Of a stretch of 64,000 nucleotides of DNA, positions 34,789 through 43,640 are shown one piece after another. Numbering within the stretch: position 1 is the stretch's first letter; every line of letters starts with the position of its first letter. Below the pieces are notes generated by a model that saw only the letters and a program-made list of their open reading frames with translations, had not been told where the DNA came from and did no database searches. This DNA comes from Deltaproteobacteria bacterium (lineage in GTDB: Bacteria; Myxococcota_A; Polyangia; Polyangiales; Ga0077539), in NCBI GenBank assembly GCA_016704445.1, contig JADJAE010000009.1, forward strand, positions 62,001-126,000. The letters run 5' to 3'. The position numbers were made by a program, and so were the translations under genes.

Positions 34789-35676
34789 GTGAGGTCCTCG
34801 CTCGCCATCGCCGCGACCCTCGTCGCGACGCTCGCCGCCCCTGCCGCGTGGGCGTGTCCGTGCGGCGGGGCGCTCGGCCCGGTGGCCCCGTGGACCCTCG
34901 CCGCCGACCGGGTCGCGGTCGCGGCGTCGCTCTCGTACCAGGGCGAGATGGGCAGCGTCGATACGCGCGGCAGGGCGTGGGGCCTGCCTCCCGGGGTGGC
35001 GACGCACCGCGCGCTGCTCGACCTCGCGGCGGCCTGGCGGGTGGTGCCCTCGGTCGAGCTCGCGGCGCAGTGGAGCGCGGCGTACACCGACCTCACGCTC
35101 CCCGGCGCGTCGAGCTCCGCGGTGACCGCGGGGGACCTCTCGCTGCGAGGGCGCTGGGAGTCCGCGGCGCCGCTGCGACGGGTGGTTCCGCAGGTGGCGG
35201 CCTGGGTGGCGCTGCGGCTTCCGACGGGCGACTCCGGGGGCGGGGCGCTCGCGACGGTGACGGGACTCGGGCTCGGGGCGTGGGAGCCCGCGGTGGGGGC
35301 CGAGCTGCGCTGGAGCGTGTCGACGCCGGTGACGCTGATCGCGCTGACGGAGGTGGGCGTGCGCGTGGCGCCCTTGGGTCCCGTGCGCCCCGGCGTGCGG
35401 TGGATGCTCGGCGCGGCGGTGTCGCACCAGCTCTCGTCGCGCTGGGGCTGGACCGCGGCGCTGACCGAGGTGCTCGAGGGCGAGGCCACCGAGGAGGGAC
35501 AGTCGGTGGCGGGCAGCGGCACGCGGCGTACGCTGCTGGCGTTGGGCGCGACCACCCAGTGGACCGAGCGCCTCCGTACGATGATGACTATCAGTGGAGA
35601 CGTGCCGGTGCCCGGGCTGGAGAGCAACATCACCACGCAGCTCCGAGCGGGCGTCACGGTGGTGTGGAGTCAATGA
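34789..35676 (+). CDS. Predicted outer membrane beta-barrel (transporter-like)
   Basis: 295 residues from GTG 34789. Signal peptide ends AAWACPCGG; CPCGG at the mature N-terminus is unusual and could bind metal. The rest is alternating strands (RVAVAASLSYQGEM, VELAAQWSAAYTDLTLP, GVRWMLGAAVSHQLSSRWGWTAAL) and a final strand AGVTVVWSQ, typical of a 12-16-strand barrel. No family named. Its stop overlaps the mbnP start (35673-35676). In other MbnP/MbnH operons an outer-membrane protein is also common. Confidence 0.68.
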   Translation: MRSSLAIAATLVATLAAPAAWACPCGGALGPVAPWTLAADRVAVAASLSYQGEMGSVDTRGRAWGLPPGVATHRALLDLAAAWRVVPSVELAAQWSAAYTDLTLPGASSSAVTAGDLSLRGRWESAAPLRRVVPQVAAWVALRLPTGDSGGGALATVTGLGLGAWEPAVGAELRWSVSTPVTLIALTEVGVRVAPLGPVRPGVRWMLGAAVSHQLSSRWGWTAALTEVLEGEATEEGQSVAGSGTRRTLLALGATTQWTERLRTMMTISGDVPVPGLESNITTQLRAGVTVVWSQ

Positions 35677-36659
35677 AGACCGTGAAAGGAAGGCTGATGC
35701 AGGCTTCGAAGACGCAGGGGATCATGGTGCTGGGGACGCTGCTGGCGGCGATCGGCGCGGCCGGCTGCGGGAGTGAAGACACCCATGTCGACGACGGCCA
35801 TGCCCACGACAGCGGGGTGGTGACCGACAGCGGCGCGGTGACCGACAGCGGCGCGGTGACCGACAGCGGCGCGGTGACCGATGCCGGTGCCGTGTCCTCG
35901 GCGGTGACCCTCCGCTTCGCGGCGAAGGTGGGCGATCTCCCCTTCCGCTGCGGTGAGACCTTCGCGAACGTAGGCACCACCGCGGGGCAGTGGAGCCCCA
36001 CGGACTTCCGCTTCTATGTGCATGACGTGAGGGTGGTGACGGCCGCGGGAGAGGTGCCGGTGGCGCTCACCCAGGACGGTCGCTGGCAGCACGAGTCCGT
36101 GGCGCTGCTCGACTTCGAAGACCGCTCAGGGGCCTGCACCAACGGCACGGCGGCCATGAACGCCCAGGTGGTCGGGACGCTCCCCGCGGGCACCGTCGGG
36201 CCCATCACCGGGGTGCGCTTCAAGCTGGGCGTGCCCTTCGCGCTCAACCACGCCAACCAGGCCCTCGCCCCCTCTCCGCTCAACCTCTCCACCCTGTGGT
36301 GGAACTGGCAGGGCGGGTACAAGTTCCTCCGCGTCGACGGCCAGATCATGAACCCGATGAACCCTGCTGCCGCCAGCTGGTACGTCCACGTCGGCTCCAC
36401 CGGGTGCAACGGCGGCGCGTCCGGAGGGGTCACCTCCTGCGCCAACCCCAACCGCGTCGAGGTCGAGCTCACCGGCTTCGACCCCGCTCGCAACACCGTG
36501 GTCGCCGACCTCGCGGGGCTCCTCTCCACGAGCGATGTCCGCGTGACCCGCGCTGCGCCCGGGTGCATGTCCGAGCTCGGCGACCCGGAGTGCCCGCCGG
36601 TGCTCCGAGGCCTCGGCATCGGCGACGGGGCTACCCAGAATTTCTTCCGGATGGAGTAG
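35673..36659 (+). CDS. mbnP: MbnP family (metallo-mystery pair four-Cys) lipoprotein
   Basis: About 328 residues from the ATG overlapping the preceding stop; a later ATG at 35697 has a better ribosome site (AAAGGA at 35685-35690). Lipobox GAAGC. A His-rich stretch (DTHVDDGHAHDSG) and five TDSGAV repeats lead to the domain: LRFAAKVGDLPFRCGETF, W-SPTDFRFYVHDVRVV, SVALLDFEDRSGAC, GVRFKLGVPFALNH, LWWNWQGGYKFLRVDGQ. In this family copper is bound with a kynurenine made from Trp by MbnH; the W before SPTDFRFY and the WW/NW pair are candidates. Directly precedes mbnH. Periplasmic. Confidence 0.88.
   Translation: MKTVKGRLMQASKTQGIMVLGTLLAAIGAAGCGSEDTHVDDGHAHDSGVVTDSGAVTDSGAVTDSGAVTDAGAVSSAVTLRFAAKVGDLPFRCGETFANVGTTAGQWSPTDFRFYVHDVRVVTAAGEVPVALTQDGRWQHESVALLDFEDRSGACTNGTAAMNAQVVGTLPAGTVGPITGVRFKLGVPFALNHANQALAPSPLNLSTLWWNWQGGYKFLRVDGQIMNPMNPAAASWYVHVGSTGCNGGASGGVTSCANPNRVEVELTGFDPARNTVVADLAGLLSTSDVRVTRAAPGCMSELGDPECPPVLRGLGIGDGATQNFFRME
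35808..35897 (+). repeat. Five 18-bp tandem repeats encoding DSGAVT
   Basis: Five units of GACAGCGGCGCGGTGACC or close variants follow one another in the mbnP spacer just after the lipobox. They make a flexible tether and may vary in number. Confidence 0.88.
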
Positions 36660-36673
36660 AGACGTTCCCACCC

Positions 36674-37840
36674 ATGCGAGCGACGGCGATCCGATGGCTG
36701 CTCGGCTTGTCCCTCCTTTCCGGCGGGGCTTCGGGCTGTGGCGGCGAGGCGACCCCACCCGTGGAGGCAGCCGAGCCGCTGCTCACCATCGAGGCGCCCG
36801 CGGGCTTTCCCCCCCAGCGCCTCTCCCCGGACAACCCCTACTCCCTGGAGAAGGCCCGACTCGGTCGCTACCTCTTCTATGACCGTAGGCTCTCGGGCAA
36901 CGAGACCCAGTCCTGCGGCTCATGCCACCAGCAGTCCAGGGCCTTCTCCGACGGTCGCGCCACCGGGCTCGGATCCACCCGCGAGGACCACCCCCGCGGG
37001 CCCATGAGCCTCGCCAACGTGGGCTATTTCTCCGCGCTCACCTGGGCCAACCCGGTGCAGCGGGAGCTCGAGCGCCAGGCCCTCGTCCCCCTCTTCGGCG
37101 AGCGCCCGGTGGAGCTCGGGCTCGTCGGTCGAGAGGCCGAGATGCTCGACCGCCTCCGCCGCGATCGCCGCTACCAGCAGATGTTTCCGAGGGCCTTCCC
37201 CTCCGACGCCGACCCCTTCACGGTGGCCAACGTCACCCGCGCCATCGCGATGTTCGAGCGCACCCTGGTGTCGGCCGACTCCGCCTTCGATCGCTTCTCC
37301 CGCGGCGACGCGACCGCCATGTCGCAGAGCGCGCAGCGGGGCAACCAGCTCTTCTTCAGCGAGCGGCTGGAGTGCTTCCACTGCCACGGCGGGTACGCGT
37401 TCACCGACTCGGTGGTGAGCGCCAACAGCGCCTTCGACGAGACGGCCTTCCACAACACCGGGCTCTACAACGTCGACGGGCGAGGGGCGTACCGGTCGCA
37501 GTCCACGGGCGTTCGCGACGTGACAGGGCGCGACGAGGACATGGGACGCTTCCGCGCGCCCACGCTGCGCAACATCGCCGTCACCGCCCCGTACATGCAC
37601 GACGGCTCCATCGCCACCCTCGACGGGGTGATCGACCACTACGCCGCCGGGGGCCGCACCATCGCCGGCGGACCCAACGCGGGCGTCGGACGGGACAACC
37701 CCCTGAAGAGCGGCTTCATCACAGGCTTCACGCTCACCGAGCAGGAGCGGCGCGACCTCATCGCCTTCCTCGAAGCCCTCACCGACGAGCGCTTCCTCCA
37801 CGATCCCCGCTACGCCGACCCCTTCGGCAACGAACGATGA
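36674..37840 (+). CDS. mbnH: MbnH family di-heme enzyme
   Basis: 388 residues with a lipobox-like GASGC. Two heme motifs: QSCGSCHQQ near residue 80 and ECFHCHGG near residue 235; the layout is that of the MauG/CcpA-like di-heme family. YLFYDRRLSGNETQSCGSCH and FRAPTLRNIAVTAPYMHDGSIATLDGVIDHY are family signatures. MbnH forms a bis-Fe(IV) state and oxidises a Trp of MbnP to kynurenine in Methylosinus; the same role is expected here. It lies 14 bases after mbnP and overlaps the next start. Confidence 0.9.
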   Translation: MRATAIRWLLGLSLLSGGASGCGGEATPPVEAAEPLLTIEAPAGFPPQRLSPDNPYSLEKARLGRYLFYDRRLSGNETQSCGSCHQQSRAFSDGRATGLGSTREDHPRGPMSLANVGYFSALTWANPVQRELERQALVPLFGERPVELGLVGREAEMLDRLRRDRRYQQMFPRAFPSDADPFTVANVTRAIAMFERTLVSADSAFDRFSRGDATAMSQSAQRGNQLFFSERLECFHCHGGYAFTDSVVSANSAFDETAFHNTGLYNVDGRGAYRSQSTGVRDVTGRDEDMGRFRAPTLRNIAVTAPYMHDGSIATLDGVIDHYAAGGRTIAGGPNAGVGRDNPLKSGFITGFTLTEQERRDLIAFLEALTDERFLHDPRYADPFGNER

Positions 37841-38265
37841 GACTCACCGCTCCGCTCCTCTCGCTCGCGCTGCTCTCGGCCTGCTCCAGCGACCCGGTCG
37901 ACCCCGCCCCAGGGCTCGCGGCCTGCGCCCGCATCGCCGAGCGCTGCCACCCCTACGAGGCGCTCTCGCTCACGGCCTCGGACTGCCAGCGCTACGCCCA
38001 CGCCAACAACGGCCCCGTGTGCCTCACCCGGGAGGCCGAGTGCCTCGCCGCCTGCCCCTCCGTGGCCGACGCGGGCGCCACCGACGGCGCGCTTCCCTCG
38101 TCGCCCTGCGCCTCGCTCGTCTCGCTCTGCCACAGCGCCGCCACCGCGGAGGTCAGGGCGTGCCACGACCTCGGGCACCGGGGCGACCCGGCGATGTGCT
38201 CGGCCCGCCATGACGCCTGCGTGGCGGAGTGCTCACCCCGCGACGCCGGGGGCTCCGACTTGTAA
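37837..38265 (+). CDS. Small Cys-rich lipoprotein of the MbnP/MbnH operon
   Basis: 142 residues. ATG overlaps the mbnH stop (ATGA). Lipobox LLSAC (Cys16). Fourteen or so Cys/His residues in two similar halves: ACARIAERCHPYEALSLTASDC with CLTREAECLAAC, then CASLVSLCHSAATAEVRAC with CSARHDACVAEC. The pattern of C-x6-C/H and CxxxC suggests a duplicated helical hairpin held by disulfides, or a metal store. No family known. Position suggests it works with MbnP/MbnH. Confidence 0.7.
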   Translation: MRLTAPLLSLALLSACSSDPVDPAPGLAACARIAERCHPYEALSLTASDCQRYAHANNGPVCLTREAECLAACPSVADAGATDGALPSSPCASLVSLCHSAATAEVRACHDLGHRGDPAMCSARHDACVAECSPRDAGGSDL

Positions 38266-38316
38266 TAGCCTGAGCGGGTGGGCTACCCGATGCCCCTGGA
38301 GGGCGGTTGGCCCCCC

Positions 38317-40200
38317 GTGAAAGCTCACCTGACCTTGTCTTCGCTTCAGCATCAGTGGCGCTCGATGGTGGCCGCGGGCGCGCTGCTCCTCCTTCCCTCG
38401 CTCGCCGACGCGCAGACCCCTCCGAGGGTCGCGGACTACACCTTCACCGCGACGCTCGACCCGGTGCGCCACACGGTGCGCGCCGACGGAACCATCCGCT
38501 GGACCAACCCCTCCTCGGTCGCCGTCTCCGAGCTCTGGCTGCACCAGTACCTCAACGGCTTCTCCGGCCCCCGCACGTACTTCATGCGCACCCGCTCGGC
38601 GAGCACCTGGCCCGCGCACCCGCCGCACTGGGGCCGCCTCGCCATCGAGTCCCTGCGCACCGGCGACGGCGCCGACCTGCTCCCCACCGCCACCCCCGAC
38701 CCGGCGGTGCCGGAGGACGACTCGCAGCTCCGCGTCGCGCTGCCCCGCGCGGTGGCCCCGGGGGCCACGATCGAGCTCGCGGTGCGCTTCACCGCCACGC
38801 TCCCCGAGATGGTGGCGCGCACCGGCTACCAGGGCTCGTTTCACCTGGTGGCGCAGTGGTTTCCCAAGGTCGCGGTGCTGGAGCCCGACGGCACCTGGGC
38901 CCACTTCCCCTTCCACGCCAACAGCGAGTTCTATTCGGACTTCGGCCGCTACGACATCCGCATCCGGTACCCGCGGGGCTACACCATCGGCGCGACCGGG
39001 CCGCGCGTGGAGGGCCCCGCCCTCGTCGACGGGCTGATGGAGCAGCGCCACGTCCAGGAAGGCATCCACGACTTCGCCTTCACCGCCTGGAACCACTTCC
39101 GCCGCGCCGACCGGAGGATCCAGCGCGTCGAGGTGCACGTGCTGCATCCGCCCGGAAACGAGCGAGGCGCGGCCCGCACCCTCGACCTCTTGTCCGGCGC
39201 CCTCCCGGCCTTCGAGCGCCGCTTCGGCCCCTATCCCTACCCCGTGCTGACCGTGGTGCTGCCCCCTCCCGGAGCCTCCGCCGCCGGGGGGATGGAGTAC
39301 CCCACGCTCATCACCACCGGGTCGTTCTGGTGGGGGCCGCGGCGCGCCCGCGACGTGGAGTACGTCACGCTCCACGAGTTCGGCCACCAGTACTTCTACG
39401 GGATGGTGGCCTCCAACGAGCACCGGTACCCCTTCCTCGACGAGGGCTTCTGCGAGTACGCCACGGCCCGCGTCATGGAGGACCTCTTCGGCCGCGGCGG
39501 CCCGCTCCTCGACCTCCCGATGCTGGGCCCCCGCCTCGACGCCTGGAGCTGGGAGGCGCTCGGCTCGTCGGGCATCGCGCACCCCCTCGCGCTCGACCTC
39601 GGGGCCGACCAGTTTCCCACCTGGGGGCGCTACGGCGAGCACGTGTACTCCCGCGCCGCGATCGTGCTGCGCACCATGGAGCGCCGCCTGGGCACCCGGC
39701 TCTTCACCGCGACGCTGCGCGCCTACGTCGACCGGGCGCGCTTCAGCCACCCCACGCCAGAGACCTTCTACGCCGTCGTGCGGGAGCAGCTCGGGCCCCC
39801 GTGGGAGGCCTTCGCGCGCACCGCCTTCGGCACCCCGTGGCGCTACAACCTCGCGGTCACCGGGGCCTCCAGCGCTCGGGAGCCCGACGGCCGATGGAGG
39901 GGCTACGCCGTCGTCGACCGGGAAGGCCCCTTCGACCTGCCGGTGAACGTGGTCTTCACCGACGTGAGGGGGAGCCGCAGCGTCGTGCGCATCCCCAACG
40001 ACCGGGTGATGACCATCGTCCCCTACGACGGCAGCGCTGCGCTGCGCTCGGTCTCCGTCGACCCCGAGGTCACCCTGCCCCTGGAGGAGCGCCGGCTCGA
40101 CAACGCCCGCATGGCCGACGGGCACCACGCGCCGACGCTCCCGCTCATCGGCCGCGTCGCGTACTGGATCGCCTTCGCGCTGGGGAGCGTGGGGCCATGA
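38317..40200 (+). CDS. Exported M1-family metallopeptidase
   Basis: About 627 residues from GTG 38317, which gives the best signal peptide (SMVAAGALLLLPSLADA); GTG 38278 and ATG 38365 are alternatives. The zinc site is HEFGHQYFYG (about 353) with DEGFCEYA 17-20 residues on, and GGMEYPTLI matches the exopeptidase GxMEN region in modified form. The N-terminal part is the M1 beta saddle (YTFTATLDPVRHTVRADGTI). It should cut peptides in the periplasm or outside. The next gene overlaps its stop (ATGA). Confidence 0.87.
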   Translation: MKAHLTLSSLQHQWRSMVAAGALLLLPSLADAQTPPRVADYTFTATLDPVRHTVRADGTIRWTNPSSVAVSELWLHQYLNGFSGPRTYFMRTRSASTWPAHPPHWGRLAIESLRTGDGADLLPTATPDPAVPEDDSQLRVALPRAVAPGATIELAVRFTATLPEMVARTGYQGSFHLVAQWFPKVAVLEPDGTWAHFPFHANSEFYSDFGRYDIRIRYPRGYTIGATGPRVEGPALVDGLMEQRHVQEGIHDFAFTAWNHFRRADRRIQRVEVHVLHPPGNERGAARTLDLLSGALPAFERRFGPYPYPVLTVVLPPPGASAAGGMEYPTLITTGSFWWGPRRARDVEYVTLHEFGHQYFYGMVASNEHRYPFLDEGFCEYATARVMEDLFGRGGPLLDLPMLGPRLDAWSWEALGSSGIAHPLALDLGADQFPTWGRYGEHVYSRAAIVLRTMERRLGTRLFTATLRAYVDRARFSHPTPETFYAVVREQLGPPWEAFARTAFGTPWRYNLAVTGASSAREPDGRWRGYAVVDREGPFDLPVNVVFTDVRGSRSVVRIPNDRVMTIVPYDGSAALRSVSVDPEVTLPLEERRLDNARMADGHHAPTLPLIGRVAYWIAFALGSVGP

Positions 40201-41045
40201 TCCGCTGGATCTCCACGGGCGGTCGCATCGGGGTGGTGCTGGGCGTCGCCGCGATCGAGCTGGGCCTCGCGTGGCTGCTGGGCCTCGCCTCGACGGCCTC
40301 GATCACGGAGACCCTGTCCGAGCACCCGCTGGGCTTCGCCGCGCTGCACGCGCAGGGTGGGCGGCTGCTGGGCGATGTCATCGCGCTCAACGCCCAGGCG
40401 TGGGCGCCCATCGGGGTGCTGCTGGCGGTCGCGGTCCTGGCCTGGGCGGTCGTGTGGATGCTGCTGGGAGGGATGTTCCCGGTGCTGGGCTCGACCGCGG
40501 GGGTGCGCTGGCACCGGGCCGCCGCCGAGTCGCTGCGCCGCGCGCCCACGCTGCTTGGGCTCGCGTCCATCGCAGGGGCGGGCTACGCGCTCGCGGCCTT
40601 CGCGGGCTACGCCGCGACGGGCTGGGGCGCTCGCACGGCCTTGACGCGCTTCGATGTGAGAGTGGTCACGCTGCTGGGGCTGGTGGGCTGGATCCTCGGC
40701 GGGGCGCTCGCGGGGCTCATCACGGTCTGGCACGACACGGCCCGCGCGCACGCGATGGCGCGTGGCAAGACCGCCATGCAGTCCTCCGGCGCGGCGGCGT
40801 TGCAGATGGCGCGCGAGCCGCTGTCGACGGTGGCGGCGGGCGTCGGCTACGGGCTGGTGGCGTGGAGCTACCTCGGCGCGGCGTGGGCGATCTCGGGCCT
40901 GCTGGACGGGAAGACCTCCACGGCGGCGCTGGTGACGGTGATGGCGGCGCAGCACCTCGCGGTGCTGGGGCGGGTGCACGCCCGGATGAAGTGGTTCGTC
41001 TGGCTGGGACAGCGGGTGTCGCTGGCGAAGGCGAGGGCGGAGTAG
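40197..41045 (+). CDS. Polytopic membrane protein, unknown function
   Basis: 282 residues, ATG overlapping the peptidase stop. Six hydrophobic segments (IGVVLGVAAIELGLAWLLGL, APIGVLLAVAVLAWAVVWMLL, LLGLASIAGAGYALAAFAGY, VVTLLGLVGWILGGALAGLI, VAAGVGYGLVAWSYLGAAWA, ALVTVMAAQHLAVLGRVH). A conserved-looking loop HDTARAHAMARGKTAM is cytosolic. No family recognised. Coupling to the M1 peptidase suggests a joint role in the envelope. Confidence 0.65.
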   Translation: MIRWISTGGRIGVVLGVAAIELGLAWLLGLASTASITETLSEHPLGFAALHAQGGRLLGDVIALNAQAWAPIGVLLAVAVLAWAVVWMLLGGMFPVLGSTAGVRWHRAAAESLRRAPTLLGLASIAGAGYALAAFAGYAATGWGARTALTRFDVRVVTLLGLVGWILGGALAGLITVWHDTARAHAMARGKTAMQSSGAAALQMAREPLSTVAAGVGYGLVAWSYLGAAWAISGLLDGKTSTAALVTVMAAQHLAVLGRVHARMKWFVWLGQRVSLAKARAE

Positions 41046-41048
41046 GGC

Positions 41049-41213
41049 TCAGCGGGCGCCGGAGGCGAGGTATCCCATCACTGCGCCGTACACCGTGGAG
41101 ATGTAGGGGTTGGCGGTGATGGGGCACGCGCCCGACGAGCAGCCGACGAAGCGGTGATAGCCGTATCCGAGCGCCGCGCCCACGAGCGTGGCGAGCAGGG
41201 CATAGATGTTCAT
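41049..41213 (-). CDS. DUF6132-type small membrane protein
   Basis: 54 residues from ATG 41213 (the earlier in-frame start adds an unlikely leader). One or two helices: NIYALLATLVGAALGYGYHRFVG, then CSSGACPITANPYISTVYGAVMGYLAS. The GCSSGACPITANP core with two Cys is the hallmark of this small family often found near sulfur or thioredoxin genes. Convergent with the 282-residue protein. Confidence 0.75.
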   Translation of the reverse strand: MNIYALLATLVGAALGYGYHRFVGCSSGACPITANPYISTVYGAVMGYLASGAR

Positions 41214-41300
41214 GGTGAGGTCCTCGGAGGGAGAGAGCCGCCCGGTGGGAATTGGGTTCACCAGCGGCTCTTCGAGAGCTACGCCTGCTACGAACGCCAG

Positions 41301-42203
41301 TTACACCAGCATCGCCCGCTGGGCCCGCCTCGCGTCGTCGACCAGCAGCGCGCCCGACCCGAGCAGCAGCGCGATGCCCGCGAGCACCGTGCCCTCGGGT
41401 CTGCGACCGAACACCACCGCGTCGATCGCCAGCGCGATCACGACCTGTATCCACCCGGCGGCGCCCACCCCAGCGGCCTTGTCGAGCGCGTAGGCCCGGG
41501 TGATCGCGAGCTGCCCGAGGGTGGCCGTGGCGCCCATCGCCAGCACCCCCGCCAGGTCCTGCCAGCCCACCGAGGGAGGCGCACCGTGCGCCACGAACCA
41601 CCGTAGCGAGAGCGCACCGAGGATGGCCGCCGCGGTGGCGGAGAAGTGCACCACCACGGCCTCCGGGGTCTCTCCCGAGAGGCGTCGCAGGTTGATCATC
41701 GCGAGCGCACCGGCGCAGCCAGCGCCCAGCGCGACGAGGCCCGCGAAGCCGCCGCCGCGCAGTCCCGGGCGCTCGACCAGCACGACCCCCGCGGAGGCCA
41801 CCACCAGCGCCGTGAGCACGCGCGGCGAGATGGTCTCGCGCAGGGCGACCCAGGCGAGGGCGGCGATCCAGAGGGGCGTGGTGTTGAGCAGCGCGGTCGC
41901 GTCGGCGAGCGGCATGTGGGTGAGCGCGTAGAAGGTGCAGAGCATCCCGGTGGTGCCGGCGAGGCTGCGCTGCCACATGCGACGGCGGTCGACGATGGCG
42001 AGCGAGGCGCCGCGGGCGCGGGCGAGGGCGAGCGCGAACAAGAGGCCCAGCAGCGCGCGGGAGAAGCCCAGCATCGGCCACGGCAGGTGGCGCATCGCCC
42101 GGGCGAGGGCGTTCATCGTCGCGAAGGAGACGGCGCCCGTCAGCATGAACGCGATCGCGCGCATCGGGGCGTCGCGACGGAGGGGCTGTGGGGCGGTGGG
42201 CAT
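41301..42203 (-). CDS. EamA/DMT-family transporter
   Basis: 300 residues. Ten transmembrane helices in two EamA halves; the first has FMLTGAVSFATMNALARAMRHLPW and the second WQDLAGVLAMGATATLGQLAITRAYALDKAAGVG, with the RAY and final PEGTVLAGIALLLGSGALLV motifs of the RhaT/EamA group. These move small metabolites such as amino acids across the inner membrane. Substrate unknown. ATG 42203 or 42164 is the start. Confidence 0.85.
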   Translation of the reverse strand: MPTAPQPLRRDAPMRAIAFMLTGAVSFATMNALARAMRHLPWPMLGFSRALLGLLFALALARARGASLAIVDRRRMWQRSLAGTTGMLCTFYALTHMPLADATALLNTTPLWIAALAWVALRETISPRVLTALVVASAGVVLVERPGLRGGGFAGLVALGAGCAGALAMINLRRLSGETPEAVVVHFSATAAAILGALSLRWFVAHGAPPSVGWQDLAGVLAMGATATLGQLAITRAYALDKAAGVGAAGWIQVVIALAIDAVVFGRRPEGTVLAGIALLLGSGALLVDDARRAQRAMLV

Positions 42204-42264
42204 TGGGTGGGCCCTCCCTATCCCCGATGGGCGCTCCCCGTCCATGACGGGGCCGCGAGGGCGG

Positions 42265-42855
42265 TCAGGACCGCCGCAGCGGACGCAGGTCGTACTGGAG
42301 CAATACGTGGTCTTGTAAGCGTCCGCCGACGTGGAGGTAGTCGCGGGCGTATCCGAAGGGAACGAAGCCCAGTCGTCGGAGCGTGGCGGCGCTGCGGAGG
42401 TTCTGCGGCGCGTGGCCCGCCTCCACGAAGCGGAGCTGGAGCACGTTGGCGGCGTGGTCGAGCAGCGCCTCGGCCGCCTCCTGCACCAGGCCCAGACCCT
42501 GCTGGCCGCGGTCGACCGAGGCGCCGAGGCTGGCGCGCTCCAGCGGGCCCCGCTCGATGCGGGTGAGGGAGAGCGTCCCGAGCACCGGGCCGTCGCGGTC
42601 GTCCTTGGGGCGAAGTCGCCAGTGGAAGGCAGTGCCCTCGCGGGCCCGCTGGCGGTCGGTCAGCAGTCGCTCCTGCCACGCCTCGATGGTGTCGAGGGGC
42701 GTCGGCCGAGGAGGGGCCCACGGGGCAAGGTGGTCGCCGTTGCGCCGGTCGAAGTCGAGCACCTGCGCGGCGTGCGACACCGGCGGAACCGACAGCCAGA
42801 GACGGGCTGTCTCGATGGGCGCGAGGTTCTCTTCGGGGTCGGGCTGGTCGCTCAT
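42265..42855 (-). CDS. GNAT-family acetyltransferase (RimJ/RimL type)
   Basis: 196 residues from ATG overlapping the hydrolase stop (ATGA, 42852-42855). RimJ-like order: IETARLWLSVPPVSHAAQVLDF, VLGTLSLTRIER, SLGASVDRGQQGLGLVQEAAEALLDHA (acetyl-CoA region), RFVEAGHAPQNLRSAATLRRLGFVPFGYA. It acetylates a protein N-terminus or small amine in the cytosol. Last gene of the Hsp70/GTPase operon. Confidence 0.85.
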   Translation of the reverse strand: MSDQPDPEENLAPIETARLWLSVPPVSHAAQVLDFDRRNGDHLAPWAPPRPTPLDTIEAWQERLLTDRQRAREGTAFHWRLRPKDDRDGPVLGTLSLTRIERGPLERASLGASVDRGQQGLGLVQEAAEALLDHAANVLQLRFVEAGHAPQNLRSAATLRRLGFVPFGYARDYLHVGGRLQDHVLLQYDLRPLRRS

Positions 42856-43640
42856 GGCCATAGCCCATGGAGGAAGGATCCGGCGGAGGCCATCGCCTGC
42901 GGGGCGATGGTGTGGCCGACGCCAGGGAGGATCAGTGACTCGGTGCGCACATGCAGCCGGGCGAGGCGCGAGAGGGCATGGTGGGCCTCGGAGACGGGGA
43001 TGCGAGCGTCGCTGGTGCCGTGGACGATGAGCGCGGGCGCCGGGGAGGGCGACGGGGCCGTGTCGTCGACGAGGCGGCCCGAGAGGGAGACGACTCCGGC
43101 GGGCGGTGGGGTCATGTGGAGGCCGAGGTCGAGCGCGAGCATGGCGCCCTGGGAGAAGCCCACGAAGGCGAGGCGCGATCGGGGGAGGGCGCGGGCGCTG
43201 AGCTCACGGTCGATGGCGGGGACGAGGCCCGAGACGGCGCGGCGGACTCCCTCGCGGCGCAGCGAGTCGTCCGATCCGGCGAGGGCGAACCACTGGCGTC
43301 CGCCGGGCGCTCCGGGCATCGGCTCCGGCGCGTCGGGGAGCAGGAACACCGTGTCTGGCAGGTCTCGCGCGAGGGTCTGCGCGACGTCGCGGAGGTCGGC
43401 CCCGTTGGCCCCGTAGCCATGGAGCATCACCACCACCGAGCTGGGAGGACGCCCGGAGACAGGGCCCAGCGAGGGCATCGGGGCGAAGGTCGGCGAGACC
43501 GCGACGGGAGGCGGAGCCACTGGGGCAGCGGGGACCGCGGAGGGCTCCGGGGAGGGGGCGGCGCGTGCGATCGGCGGGGCGCTCGGGGGCGTGCAGCCGA
43601 GGGCGAGCGCGGCGAGGAGCGGGAGCGCGCGGAGGATCAC
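42852..43640 (-). CDS. Lipoprotein alpha/beta hydrolase (carboxylesterase type)
   Basis: 262 residues from GTG overlapping the preceding stop (GTGA, 43637-43640). Lipobox ALGC (Cys16) and a Pro/Ala linker. The hydrolase has SSVVVMLHGYGANGADLRDVAQ, FVGFSQGAMLALDLGLHM (Ser nucleophile), PALIVHGTSDARIPV (Asp) and LPGVGHTIAPQ (His), matching PF02230. It should cleave esters at the envelope. Placement in the Hsp70/GTPase operon is notable. Confidence 0.85.
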   Translation of the reverse strand: MILRALPLLAALALGCTPPSAPPIARAAPSPEPSAVPAAPVAPPPVAVSPTFAPMPSLGPVSGRPPSSVVVMLHGYGANGADLRDVAQTLARDLPDTVFLLPDAPEPMPGAPGGRQWFALAGSDDSLRREGVRRAVSGLVPAIDRELSARALPRSRLAFVGFSQGAMLALDLGLHMTPPPAGVVSLSGRLVDDTAPSPSPAPALIVHGTSDARIPVSEAHHALSRLARLHVRTESLILPGVGHTIAPQAMASAGSFLHGLWP

